From assembly GCF_947179165.1 (NCBI RefSeq), contig NC_077241.1, positions 29,941,246-30,005,245 of the forward strand: a stretch of 64,000 nucleotides of DNA, given 5' to 3'. The translations under genes and the position numbers were made by a program. Of this stretch, positions 21,764-34,223 are shown piece after piece. This stretch comes from Solanum dulcamara (taxonomy: Eukaryota > Streptophyta > Magnoliopsida > Solanales > Solanaceae). Numbering within the stretch: position 1 is the stretch's first letter; every line of letters starts with the position of its first letter. Under the pieces are notes generated by a model. The model was not told the origin of the DNA and did not search any database. It was given only the letters and a program-made list of their open reading frames with translations.

Positions 21764-23961
21764 TTTTTTGCATAAATTTTGGCAAATCTAGTAGATTTAC
21801 GATGAGCCCTTTTTGCTTCATGCTTGTCTTTACTCCTATGAGAGCGACGATATTTTCGATAGGGTCTATCTTCCCTAGAGTGCCTATATTTTTTATATTT
21901 TTTATCCGTTTATGAGAAGGGCCTTCTGTAGCAAATTGAGTACGGAAATCTCCTAATTGAGATTTTTTCCTTTCGCTGTTAGCTTTTAATTGTTGAGTTA
22001 ATTTAAGCTCATTGCACAGATTTAATCCTTCTTGAGTGCATGTAAAAATTAATTGACCATAAGTATTAATATCATAAGTAATAGCTGAATGAGTTCCTCT
22101 AAGGGTTTTCCTAACTCTTTCTGCAAATAATGGTGGAAGTCCATCAATAAATTTAGTCTTCCAATGAATATTATTACTTTCAGGTAAGTCCATTATGCGA
22201 CTTAAAAAGGTGTCTTTATAACACCTAAATTCTCCTAAATATCGACATCGAAGTCCATTTAGAAAGATTCTAAGAGTTTTATTTTGATTGGTAAATCTAC
22301 CATTAAAATGTTCTAAAATGGTAAGAACTAATGTATAAACGGCATCCTGTCGAACATTTTCGACAGGTTTTTGAGACGTTTCTTCTTCAGAAACTACTGC
22401 CTCAGTTGTTACTTCCCTCTTTATGGAAGAAGTGATAGCAGTGCGAGCATCGTCTGTTAAGAAATTATCCCACCAACCTCGTAGTTGGCCTGTAAATCCT
22501 TCCACTATCATTTAGAAGTGGTATGATCATCATTATGATTTGTGGATTTACAAATAGTAGCATACGTCAACATTCTATGTAAGAGTATGGAGACTTGTCT
22601 ATCAGTTAAGCCATCAACATTCCATTCATAAATTTGATCACCTCTATAAGATATATTAGACTGAATCCAGTCTCTTTCTTCTATTAATACATCTTGAGGA
22701 GTAGGCCACGGATAATAGTGAGTTAACATAGCTATTTTAGTAGCATATTTGCTATTTTGACTTAGTTTTTCTTTTTCGCTTCGATAACTTTTAGAGAAAA
22801 ATGGTTTGAGTTCAGAAATATCTTCTTCAATGGGAAAGTTATCTATAATTTTGATAGGCTTAGTATTTAAATTTGCTATTTTTTTTTATCAAAAAGTGCT
22901 TCTAAATCAGTTAGTGACTTAGATTTAAAATCTTTTACTTCTATAGGATGTTGAATATGAGTAGGAGTCTGAAAGACTATCTTATTTTCAGACGTGGAAG
23001 CAATATCAAATGTTCGGTTCCTATTTAAGGTTTTTACCAGTAATTTTAATTCATCAAGTTTAGTGTCTAGAGAACTAATATGTTCACCAATAACTTTAAC
23101 ATAAAGACTTAAATAATTATTTTGAGCAATTAAATTATTAATTTCTCGTATGCTAATTTTAGCAACATCATTATCAATGAATTTTTGAAAGGGTAAAAAG
23201 GTGAGTCCTATAATATTAGGTAAGATAAAAGGATTTTGAGGAGGGTAAACTGCCTTAATACTATTACCACTTCCATCTTTAAAGGTCCTCGTTCTAAAAC
23301 GTTGACATACAATGGTAAATATGTGGTTATAAATCATGGAAAAAAATACATAATTTGATTATGTAATGCACAAAATTCATAAAATTCTTGAGAAATATTA
23401 TGTAGATCATCTTGACTATAAGTCTCAAAAAACAAGTTTTAAACTTGTTCCATTTATCTTGATGAAATTTCTTTTGAATATGTTGACGTGCCAAGGATCC
23501 TGGACTAACATCTATTTGGTGTGTCATCATAATTCAAACTTTATTTCTATTAATACCCTCATTAGGGTCAAAATCCATTTCTGATGCAGTTGGATCAGAG
23601 TCAGATAATTTATCAGTAGTCTGCACAATATTAGTGACAGAGTCAATTTTGACTCTTTCAACCATTTTTTCACTCAAAGTATCACTTAAAGTGTTAAAGA
23701 TAAAGCTCTATTATGAGCTGGACCATATATAGGGTCTTTAAAAGAAATAATAGAAATATGCTGAATCTCAGGCAAAGTTCTGTATCCAGATAATGACCGT
23801 CTGTTATAAATAGGAGTTTTAAAAATCAAAGCTTTATTATCAGAAAATTGGATGCATATTTTTCCATCAGGATTTTGAGTATATGAGAATATTCACTATT
23901 AGTCAAGTTATTGGTCACTTGATTTGGAGCTATAACTGATTCTAAAGTCCATGTGGTTTGG
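21757..23961 (-). pseudogene. Pararetroviral movement protein C-terminus and capsid region, broken
   Basis: Read from 23961 downward, the first part repeats the movement-protein C-terminus (LESVIAPNQVTNNLTNSEYS) found on the plus strand at 21600-21750, giving an inverted repeat. Coding-like sequence follows: 153 codons at 22876-23337 with helical heptads (coiled-coil-like, around VIGEHISSLDTKLDELKLLV), then IYEWNVDGLTDRQV near 22600. The longest frame (21756-22511) has GFTGQLRGWWDN, FNGRFTN and FIDGLPPLFAERVRK, ending in a basic tail. This is a capsid/Gag-type protein. Stops separate the pieces. A zinc knuckle, expected after the basic tail, is not seen. Confidence 0.6.
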
Positions 23962-24460
23962 TGTTATACCCCGCACTTTTGATATATGGGAACATCTAAT
24001 TAGCTTCTCTAAAGCTACCATGTGATCCATGATGCTATCAAATAATTCTAAGAAAGGGAGGATGAGGCCGTCCCAAATTTTGCATAAGCTAGCTCTATGT
24101 GAGTAGTGATGGTTGAAAATAGGTTTAGAAGGATTTAAAAGGAGTTGGAGGTCAAGTAATGAGTCGAGGTAATCGACCTACTTGCATAAGCTACCGACTT
24201 AGATGTCCTACATAATTAAGCTACTTGAGTACATATCAAGCTTAAGTAGCAAGAATTACATATATTCTTAAAGTGAGACAAGATTATGAACCCACGGAAG
24301 AAGAATAAGGAGGCGATGCACCTACTTGGACTAAGTAGGTGACACACCTACTTGGTTGGACCCTACCCCACCACGTGGCAGCTAGGGGGTGGACACATGG
24401 ATGAGGTAGACCAATAAGGGTTGGACACGGGGATAACACATGTCACCTTCTAAGGAGGGG

Positions 24461-24468
24461 TATATATG
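24461..24468 (+). promoter_or_regulatory. LTR TATA box of element E
   Basis: TATATATG follows the CATGTCACC block and precedes a pyrimidine-rich start region (tctcttattcttcaac), the usual LTR promoter position. Similar boxes lie at 31761 and 39922 (B) and at 44398 (D). Confidence 0.55.
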
Positions 24469-26109
24469 TGTAATATGATGAGTAATCTCTTATTCTTCAA
24501 CTTTAACTTAGAAAAGAAAGCTAGAGAAAGCTAGAGAAAAAGAGAGTGGCTACGGCTTGGCCAAGAACAAGGTAAGCCCTCGATTTTTGCTCTGTGAATT
24601 AATTATCTAGGTTATCCCTCAGTTAAATAAAGATGTTTAACAACGTAAATTAATTATTGGGGCAGCAAGAAAGTCCAACGAGAAGTTTATCAACTTTCAG
24701 CAAGTTTTGGAAGCTCGTTTGTTAAGGTACAACTTGATTCCCTTTTCACACATTTGAGTACAGGTTTAATCATGTTAGGGATGTGTACATATGAACTGAA
24801 GACATAAAATTATATACGTTACTGTTGAAGGGGGTTGAAAATCGTGTAGGGGGTATTTTGAAGTTATTCTAGCGAATTAAAGTTTGGTTAGTGTTGTCGT
24901 TATTGTGGTTTTGTATTTGAAGGTGGTTGTACATGTTCAAGGGATGAAAATATTGCTATGGACGAGTATAGGTGCTGCTGGTCGCAACCACGTTGTGCTC
25001 CTTTTCTGGTGGTTGTAATTTTACAAAATAAAGATCAAAAACCGTATGTTGACGTAGTGGTTTTTGGTGCACTGTTTGGAACTAATTTTGAATAACGTTG
25101 TAGTAGTTTTATTGTATATGGATGGAGTTTGTTGTTGTTGGTATGGCTGTGTTAATTGGAGGTTAATTGGAAGTTTGGATAGGGAAAGTTATAGGGGAGA
25201 TGCTGCCTGAATTCTGGTAACTTCTTAACTAACTAATAGACTGGTCAAGAAGGGGGAATGAGGAAATGATTCCTATGAATAATTGATTGTAGATTTAGAA
25301 GCTGGAAAGTCGAAGGTTATAATATTAGTATTACTTCCATGTTAAATAGGTTCAGAAGGCGACAGAGCAAGCGTGGTTACGATTAGTCCATAAGAGGTAT
25401 GTAAAGCCTATCCCTTCTTTTCTTTTGGCATGTCTTAGATATAAGTGAAATGTAATATGCCCTTTGAGGCTAACTCTATTCATAAAGCTCCGATTATGAT
25501 TCATGACTCTTATTCACTTCTTGATATTATAACTCCTACAATAATTGAGTTATTGCCTCTCAAGTCTTTTATATGATGGAAAGTAGTAAGTATGTAAAGT
25601 TATCCTTCTTTTCTTTTAGCATGTGTTAGAGATAAGTGCTGTGTGATATGAAATTTGGGGCTAATTCCATTCATAGGTTTTGGACATGATCCATGACTCT
25701 TATTCACGTCTGAATGTGAAAACTCTTAAAGTAGTTGAGCTACTACCCTCGAGTCCTCTATATGTTGAATAATAATGGGATGTATAAGCTCCTATCCCTA
25801 AAGACTCTATGATGACAAATACCTTTGGTTCCATAAGTTATTTAGCATTTTCATGTCTATGATTCCTAAGGCTCCGTTTGATATGATCCCTAGTGACATC
25901 TAGAGGGTACTTCAGATAATTACTACCCTGATCTTCAAGTGATGGTTCACTTGATTACTTCATTGAGTCTCAAATGATGATTTAAATTATGTATGGTTAC
26001 TCACTACTCTGCTCGTGTATACTGTAATACATCTTTCACTAAGTTCCGGACCGGATATGTTATCATGCTCAATTTCCCTACATTGTTCATCAATTCCCTC
26101 GATAAAGGG

Positions 26110-26240
26110 CCGGGTATGATATATGTTCATATGGATCGGGCTGTACGTTCCTCGAGATTTTTTTACTATATAAGGATTGAGCTGTATGTTCCTCGGCATT
26201 ATTATATGTATATAGGTATCGGGCCGTATGTTCATTGATA
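26110..26240 (+). repeat. LTR minisatellite, about 50-bp units (2-3 copies)
   Basis: Units of the type 'ggatcgggctgtacgttcctcg' plus an AT-rich spacer repeat two to three times. The same minisatellite has more copies in other LTRs here (30718-30868, 53655-53822, 56765-57075). Confidence 0.7.
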
Positions 26241-27011
26241 TATATATATATGATGATATGATGACATGATGCTATGATGATGGCGCCGGGCCCTAATATG
26301 GGTCCTATATGAATCACCGAATCTATAATGGGCCTGAAATGATATATGATATGAGCATGTATAATTTTACTTCATAAAGCACAGGTGAAGTGATTTTTTA
26401 AGTATCATACCTATCTCCTAAACCTCTATTTCAGATGTGATCCTATTTATGATATGTTATGCTTTATATACTCAGTACATATGTCGTACTGACTCTCTCT
26501 CTTCGCGGGTCTACATTTCATGACCGCAGGTATAGACACGTATTTTGGGAATCCGCCAGCTCAGGATTTCCACTCAGCGATTTTAGAAGAGCTCCATTGT
26601 ACCGAAGCCTAAACTATTGGTATTGTTCTATTGTTATATATGTTCGTTGATTCAGGGGTACGACAGGGGCCCTATCCCGCCATATGTTACCGTTGACATT
26701 CTTAGAGGTCTGTAGACATATGTGTATGTGGGTTGTATGTAAGGTTTCTTCAGCTAAGTCTATATAATGTGTTGTAAATGTTAATATGTTATGACAGCCT
26801 TATCGGCCTGTGTGCCTTTTAATGATATGATTAATGGTCAGGAGACAAATGAAAAAGGCTATATATATATGAAGACATTATCACCCATTGGAGTTCTTAT
26901 GTATAGTACCACATTGCTTATAGTTCAACTTGACTACAACTGATAGATATGTATACGAGGGTCTAGGTCGGACCCCAGTCACGGCCTATGAGGTTGGGTC
27001 GTGATAAAAGT

Positions 27012-27350
27012 TGTCATGATCCAACCCCGTAGACTGTGACTGGGGTCCGACCTAGACCCCCGTGTATATATAAATCAGCTGTAGGCTAGTTGTAGTATGA
27101 ACCATGTGATACAATACATGAGGACCCCAACGGGTCATAACATTTTCATATACATGTAGCCTCTTTCATTTGCATCATATTATAAAAGGGCACGCAAGAC
27201 GATAAGGCTGCCATAACATAACATTATTTACAACACGTCGTATAGGAATTGCTGAAACAAACTTATATACAACCTACATATATATGTCTATATACCTCTA
27301 AGAGTATCAATGGTATCATATGGCGGGACATGGCCCCCGCTGTATCCCTG
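27012..27350 (-). mobile_element. Solo LTR F, piece 1 (LTR 3' end)
   Basis: It begins tgtcatgatccaacccc, the reverse complement of an LTR end, only five bases (aaagt) after the E 5' LTR. It proceeds through the reverse-complemented terminal block, 'aaggctgcc' and 'gcgggacatggcccccgc'. It is interrupted at 27350 by organelle DNA and resumes at about 30248. Confidence 0.8.
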
Positions 27351-27844
27351 TCTTCTAGAAGGATCATCTACAAAGCTATTCCTCTTTTTTCTTGATTTAG
27401 GTGACGTAGTCTTATCCGATGAATGGCAGTGAGAAGGCGGAAAAGGTCGTAAAGGGCTAAGCGTTGTGCGAAGAGTGCGTTATGACCCGTGGCCGCCTGC
27501 CTGGTGGGGGCGGCTCCTCCGTTGTGGGTAAACGGGAAACCCGACTCTACGAACCCGAGGAAAGGCTGCACAGCAGTTTTTGAATAATAGCAGCCGGTTG
27601 AGATATTGGGTTTTCTAATTTACTGCTATTGCCTTCCTTCCAGAGTTCCCAAACGGAAAAAATAGTAAGCATAGACGTGACGTAGCCTTTTCATTCTTTA
27701 ATTCATTCGTTGGAATCACTAGTAATAGCGGCGATGAAGAAGACTTGTAGGATTGCACTTGAAAAGACCTTTAGAGAGAGAGATGAACCCGCAGCCAATG
27801 ACTCTGAGAAATCACAAAGAATGCATAAAGCTAACAGGTTTCGT
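27351..27844. other. Organelle insert, unidentified left part
   Basis: Non-LTR sequence that I cannot assign to a gene. It contains GC-rich patches (27480-27560) and runs into the rpl2 intron piece. Possibly mitochondrial intergenic DNA. Confidence 0.4.
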
Positions 27845-28009
27845 CGTAAACCAAATTTGTTATTTCAAATTACGTAAATCAATAGTTCAAACCGCACTCA
27901 AAGGTAGGGCATTTCCCATTTTTATAGGAACTTCTGTACCAGAAAGAATGGTATCTCCAATTATAGCTTCCCGTCCTTGTAAATATCATCTCTTACCGCT
28001 CTTATGGAT
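27845..28009 (-). pseudogene. rpl2: Plastid rpl2 exon 1 end and intron start, fragment
   Basis: On the minus strand, 28009-27898 encodes [20 protein letters not shown] followed by LPL, matching the end of plastid ribosomal protein L2 exon 1. At 27897 GTGCGGTTTGAAC begins, the usual 5' end of the rpl2 group II intron, and intron-like sequence continues to about 27845. The upstream exon is diverged. This is a fragment only, with no start and no second exon. Confidence 0.8.
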
Positions 28010-28017
28010 CAATCGGT

Positions 28018-28147
28018 CAACAAATGATATCAGAGGGATTTGCATGTATTGTGGAAATTCCGTTTTCTCTACGATTAATATCTTCTTTATCTTCTTTCGA
28101 AGGCAAAAAGATTTTAAAATCTCATAATTTACGATCAATTCATTCAA
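28018..28147 (+). pseudogene. matK: Plastid matK fragment 1
   Basis: The frame beginning 'caaatgatatcagaggg' encodes [20 protein letters not shown] and continues [21 protein letters not shown]. This is the conserved N-terminal domain of plastid maturase K (around residues 90-130). It joins rpl2 on its left and psaA on its right with no spacer. Confidence 0.85.
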
Positions 28148-28148
28148 A

Positions 28149-28220
28149 CGTTCGCCGGAACCAGAAGTTAAAATTTTGGTAGATAGGGATCCCGTAAAAA
28201 CGTCTTTCGAGGAATGGGCC
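28149..28220 (+). pseudogene. psaA: Plastid psaA 5' fragment
   Basis: It encodes [20 protein letters not shown] followed by EEWA, the N-terminus of photosystem I P700 apoprotein A1. The start codon region is replaced by matK sequence. Homology ends after 24 codons, where ycf3 sequence begins. Confidence 0.9.
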
Positions 28221-28221
28221 G

Positions 28222-28266
28222 AAAGCTTTGGAATATTATTTTCGAGCACTAGAACGAAACCCATTC
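28222..28266 (+). pseudogene. ycf3: Plastid ycf3 fragment
   Basis: It encodes [15 protein letters not shown], part of a tetratricopeptide repeat in Ycf3, the photosystem I assembly factor. Only 15 codons are kept. It is directly fused to psaA on the left. In plastid genomes ycf3 and psaA are neighbours, but these ends are not adjacent there, so the join is a rearrangement. Confidence 0.85.
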
Positions 28267-28732
28267 AGGTATGAACGGGCAGCCTTAAATACTCGTTTTA
28301 GCAGGTTAAGCAACCCCTCTTTCTAACTAGAACTTCAGAACAGCTACGCTTGTCGCCCGCTAAAGCAATTGTCGCAGCTCCAGCTGAAGCAAACCGTGAA
28401 CAGAGTGAAGGGTGGGCCAAGAGCTTTTTATAAGGGGTCTTTTTTCAACAATATTCCCAACTCTCCCTTCAGAGCTACCCTTGCCTGAAAGCAGAAGAGG
28501 TAGCTTACTAACCTACTGGAGTAAGTAGTCTTGTCCGAAAGCCTCAGGCGAAACGGGCTTCACCTTCAAAGGAGAGTAATCGATCTGCGGACAGCAAGGC
28601 CAATGAAGATCAAATTTACCGGGGTCTGAGTCGTGTCTTGTCCTGAGTTCATTGTTGTTCTTCTGGTTCTCCTTTAAAAGGGGTCGTGGGGGAAAAGCCT
28701 CTTGCTCCAATGTATGCGACCCAATTCACTGG
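28267..28732. other. Organelle insert, unidentified middle part
   Basis: No gene recognised. Phrases such as 'ctgaaagcagaagaggtagc' and 'ccgaaagcctcaggcgaaacgg' have the look of plant mitochondrial intergenic DNA, but this is an impression only. Confidence 0.35.
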
Positions 28733-28822
28733 TATAAGAAAATGATTCTGTTGATACATTCGAGTAATTAAACGTTTCACAATTAGGAAACTAAATTTAT
28801 TGTTATAACCTGAATTTTCCAA
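28733..28822 (-). pseudogene. matK: Plastid matK fragment 2
   Basis: The minus frame encodes [20 protein letters not shown] followed by [10 protein letters not shown], lying in intact matK upstream of fragment 1 (around residues 45-75). It lies about 600 bp away on the opposite strand, so the two parts of one gene were inverted and separated. Confidence 0.85.
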
Positions 28823-28913
28823 AGTAGGGAAGCGAATGAAAATTGACTTGAGATGGGGGGCTTGTTCGAACCCTTGAGCATGTTCAATCAGAGCTGCAAG
28901 CATGGAACAAGTA

Positions 28914-30247
<1,334 letters not shown>

Positions 30248-31223
30248 GATCAACCAATGTTCGAACACCAAAAGATCAGTACCAACTAGCTAGGCTCTGA
30301 CACAATGAATCTCTTTCCACAATCGCTGACAGGAAATTCTAAGCTAGTGGATCCCTAAAATACGTATCTGTACATGCGGGTATGAAATGTAGCCCCCTCG
30401 AAAAAAGGGGGTAGTACGATATATGTACTAGGTATGTAAAACATAAAACATCATAAGGAGATTACAGCTGACATAGGGATGCAGGGGACAAGTATAACAA
30501 TTAACAAATCACTATATCTGCATCTTCATACCATACCCGACCTGTTGTGGCACTCGGTGTTGCCAATGTATCATTATATTTTCATATGCATGTCTATATA
30601 CTGTATCTGTCTTTTTAGTGAGGGACTCAGTGAAGAAAGTAGTATACATTTATGTCATACCCGGCCTATCATGGGACTCGATGAATCTGTCATATACCGG
30701 TATTATATCTGTTAGTGCTGAGGAACGTACGACCCGATCCTTATATAGCAACATAATATCGAGGAACATACGACCCGATCCTTATATAGTAAAATAATGC
30801 CAAGCAACGTACAACCTAATTCGTATATCATATAATAATGTCGAGGAACGTATGACCCGATCTATATATGTATACCATACCCAACCCTCTAGTAAGGGAC
30901 TCAGTGAATAATCATATCTTCATATCATCGTATACATATATCATACCCGGCTCAAGACTCGGTGAAAATATAGTGAGGTTGTGCATGATTAACATACCCG
31001 GCCCATTATGGGACTCAGTGGAAGATGTATTAACAACATGCACGAGCAGAGTAGTGAGTAACCATATGCAAGTTAAATTATCATCTGAGACTCCATGAAA
31101 TAGTCAAGTGAACCGTCACTTGAAGATCAGGGTAGTAATTGTCTTAAGTACCCTCTAAAGGTCACTAGGGATCATATCAAGTGAAGTTTCAGGCATTATA
31201 GACGTGCATCAAGATAATGCTAC
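30248..31223 (-). mobile_element. Solo LTR F, piece 2
   Basis: Minus-oriented LTR sequence resumes with 'atcaaccaatgttcgaac' and 'ctaggctctga'. The conserved hairpin block (30362-30425) and the minisatellite (30718-30868) follow. It stops at 31223, where element B inserted; the last five bases (gctac) resemble the target duplication found after B. Confidence 0.85.
30718..30868 (-). repeat. LTR minisatellite, about 45-bp units (4 copies)
   Basis: Four units of the type 'gaggaacgtacgacccgatcc' plus an AT-rich spacer, reverse complement of the repeat in the plus-strand LTRs. Confidence 0.8.
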
Positions 31224-34223
31224 TGTTATACACCACATTCTTAAACTCGAAAGGTTCCTACAGTTACTTAGAAGCTATCATGTAAGCCTCCTAAGTTACG
31301 ACGCTATTAAACAACTCCAAGGAGGGAGAGTGTGACACCCCACAGTAGGGAAGATTGGAAATAAGGTCAAGAGAAGTCGGAGGAAGTTGGAGGCCAAGCG
31401 ATGAGTCGTAGGACTTGATTTGCTTACATACGCCTCTAACTTAGAAGTTTTACTTACCTAAGCTATTTGAGTACATACCAAGCTTTCATAGCATGAATGA
31501 CATAGGCTCTTAAACTAAGACGAGATTACGAACCCATGAGGAAGAGAAAATTTTTTTTGCGGGGAAGCCAATAAGAGGGTGACACGTGGCATCCCTAAGC
31601 AAGCAGGTGACCCACCTACTTGGGGTCAAGTAGGTGACCCACCTGCTTGGGGGAGGTGGACCTCGCTGCCACATGGCAGCACCCCATTGGCCGCATGGTT
31701 GAGGTGGCCCAATGAGGGCCTGACACGTGTCACCCTTAGGGGCTGACACGTGTCACCTCATATATATATGAATATGTAATACTTCAGTTGTTAATTTATC
31801 CAAAACAGTAGCTAAACTTAGAAAAAAAATGTGAAAAGAGAGAAAAGAGAGGCAGCCTTGGTTCTTGAAGATTAAAGGTGAGTTTCTCAACTTTCTTCCG
31901 TGAATTAATTATATACGGTGTATCTTAAGTATGTGGATACGTATATATGTGTTTTAAGACATTCATGGAACCAAAACTCCAGCGTTGCAACTGAAATTTG
32001 GAAGGAAAAAGGGAGAGAAAACGTGAAAAGGGGCAAGGGAGAGGGCTACATATTTGACCCTTTTTGGGTAAGCTCACGGGTTTCGTTCCGTGAATTAATT
32101 AATTGACGTGTCCCTAAGTTGTATATTGGTGTTTTATAACCTAAAAATTCAATTTGGGGATGCGAGGAAGTACCACAAGCAGCCTGCTCAATTTCAGCAC
32201 GTTGAAGAAGTTCCGAGGCACAATTTCGGCTAGTTTTAGCCAATTTTGTTAAAGGTAAGTTCTTCCCCTCTAATTTGAAGTTTATGATGTTAAATTAGGG
32301 TGTATTATACATCTTAGGATCTAATGGAAGTTGTGGAAAAGGCTTCAAAAGTTCGACGTTCGAAATAAGCGAAATTGGAATCGCTATAGTTAATTGTAAT
32401 CGAATAATGCCTCGCGCTTGTGGTGTGTGACTGCTGGTCATGTGGTGAGTTGTTAGGGTGATGGAATGTGTGTTCCTAAGGCCGTGGGGGGATGCTGGTT
32501 TCAGCCACACGACCCTCCGCTTTGCAATTAAAGAATTCGCGAAATAAACATAAAAAACTCTAGTTTTGGTATCTTAGTTTCGAGTGAATTATTGAGGGTT
32601 TATATTGTGTAATGTTGTCGTAATATGTATATGTATGGGATGCTAGTTGTATTTTTGGTTAGCTTCAGGTGCTAAGGACATGGTTGTGGATTCAGATAGG
32701 GCACGTTATAGGGGAGGTGCTGTCCGATTTTCATCAACTTCTTAACTGATTAAGGAACTAGTTGAGGATGCGAGCGAGGGGACGAGCTCGATGAATACTC
32801 GTAGGTAGTCTAAGTTGCTGAAAAGTCTAAGGTTGTTAATACTTTCCTTACTTCCGTGTTAAATAGGTTTCGAGGACAAAGATGTGGACACGATTACGGG
32901 GAATCCATAAGAGGTATGTAAAGCCTATTCTTTCTCTTCTTTTGGCATGTCGTAGAGGTAAGTAAACAATGATGCGATCTCTGAAGTAATTCCATTCCTA
33001 AGTGTCTCTTACTAATACACTTATGGGTAATGAACTTTTATAACAGTTAAGCTACTTTCCTTGAACCTTATCTATACTAAGGACTTAATGAATATACAGG
33101 CTCCTAGTTGTAAGGACTATATGAAAACATGTATTCTGGAGTCCTTAAGCGGTTAACATTACCTTAGTACGTGTATAAGGACCCCGAGACACTAACTAGT
33201 ATAGACCTAATGGCATTTAGAGGACATTTAAGGTGATTACATTATAACCCTGATTCTCAGACGATAGCTTAGTTTGCTTCTACGGTCGAGTCTTCGATAA
33301 TGATTTAAATTGCATATAGTTGCTCATTACTCTACTCGTGTATACAGTGACACATCTTTCACCGAGTCCCAGGCCGGGGTATGTTCTCGTGCGTAATTCA
33401 CTGCCTTATTCCTCGAGTCCCTCACTAGAGGGCCGGGATACGTGTGTATATATTTATATGATGATGTATGGTAATAAGATGATGATGGCACGGGGTTGGG
33501 ATGATATTACAGATGTATCCACTAAACCCCTAATAGGGCCGGCTATATGATATAATTTGAACATGCATGCTTTTATGATTCACAAGGTACAGGTTTCTCA
33601 TATGATATGTTATCCCCTGCTTCGCGGTTTCAGATATGGTTTCGGTTATGTTATATTATGTTTTACATACTCAGTACATATGTCGTACTGACCCCCTTCT
33701 CCGGGGGGGGGGGGGCTGCGTTCATGCCCGCAGGTACAGGTACACAATTTGGGGATCCGCCAGTGTAGGAGTCCCACTCAGCTATCCGGAAGTGCTCCAT
33801 TGTGCTGGAGCCTGACTTTTGGGTACTACACCTTAGGGCCCTGTCCCTCCTTATGTTAGAGTTTTCTTACTCTTAGAGGTCTGTGGATGCATAGGTAGGT
33901 TGTATACATATGTGGGTGGTATACGTATGTGGGTTGTACGTGTATATGAGTTGTGTATGATCTGTATATATATGTGTGTACAACTGTACTGATATGACTT
34001 AAGATTTGGGGCATTCCCTATATTGTGGCGGCCTTGTCAGGTATCATATGTATGTAGTATGGAACGACTCTATACGTTACTACAGCCTTGTCGGCTTGTA
34101 TGTTTCTTACATGTTGATGCATTTGGGGTATAAACAGGAGGAAAGTTAGGTATAGTTAGCAGGGGTACACGTGTATGCCCGATTTAGGGCACCTGTCATG
34201 GCCTACGGGGTTAGGTCGTGACA
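31224..34223 (+). mobile_element. Element B 5' LTR
   Basis: A 3000-bp LTR, TGTTATACACC to GGTCGTGACA. U3 carries GACACGTGGCA and TGACACGTGTCACC, a 50-bp inverted repeat at 31601-31650 and a TATA run at 31761-31769. Two copies of a 'gaattaattaa' exon-like block follow (31904, 32093). The CAGTAC/GTACTG hairpin is at 33672-33690 and a 13-base G run follows at 33702-33714. Confidence 0.9.
31601..31650. repeat. U3 inverted repeat built of AAGTAGGTG units
   Basis: Two arms of about 22 bases (AAGCAGGTGACCCACCTACTTG and its near-complement) surround a GGGT centre, so the strand can fold on itself. The arms are themselves partly palindromic (AGGTGACCCACCT). An equal copy is at 39763-39812, and shorter or longer arrays of the same unit lie in other LTRs. 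Confidence 0.8.

Larger units (their letters stand above)
18097..23961. mobile_element. Scrambled endogenous pararetrovirus (Caulimoviridae-like)
   Basis: About 5.9 kb of viral-like sequence in alternating orientations. Pieces recognised: virion-associated/capsid-region fragments at 18097-18466 (minus) and 19030-20010 (plus); capsid N-terminal fragment and protease at 18490-19004 (minus); promoter and primer site at 20100-20875; movement protein at 20938-21763 (plus); movement protein C-terminus plus capsid region at 21757-23961 (minus). The plus-strand order (virion protein end, promoter, tRNA-Met site, movement protein) is the order expected around the origin of a circular pararetrovirus genome. 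Stops and frameshifts are frequent. No reverse transcriptase or RNase H was found. The genus cannot be named from this alone. Confidence 0.75.
23962..27006 (+). mobile_element. Element E 5' LTR
   Basis: This 3045-bp LTR starts TGTTATACCCCGCAC and ends GGTTGGGTCGTGATA. U3 holds CACCTACTT/AAGTAGGTG inverted motifs (24316-24352), CCACGTGGCAG and a TATATATG box at 24461-24468. Further on come the conserved CAGTACATATGTCGTACTG hairpin near 26471 and the ggtccgacc-type terminal hairpin near 26970. After it only 'aaagt' of the normal primer-site spacer remains before LTR F starts. Confidence 0.85.

Noticed and set aside
18097..23961. Possibility of an infectious endogenous virus
   Set aside because: The pieces are inverted, duplicated and full of stops, and no reverse transcriptase is present in the window.
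27753..28264. Frames of 124 and 92 codons in the organelle insert
   Set aside because: They run across joins between rpl2, matK, psaA and ycf3 in wrong frames, so they are not genes.
31510..31749. 79-codon minus frame, repeated at 39672-39911
   Set aside because: It lies in U3 of element B and is open only because of repeated GGTGACCCACC-type motifs.
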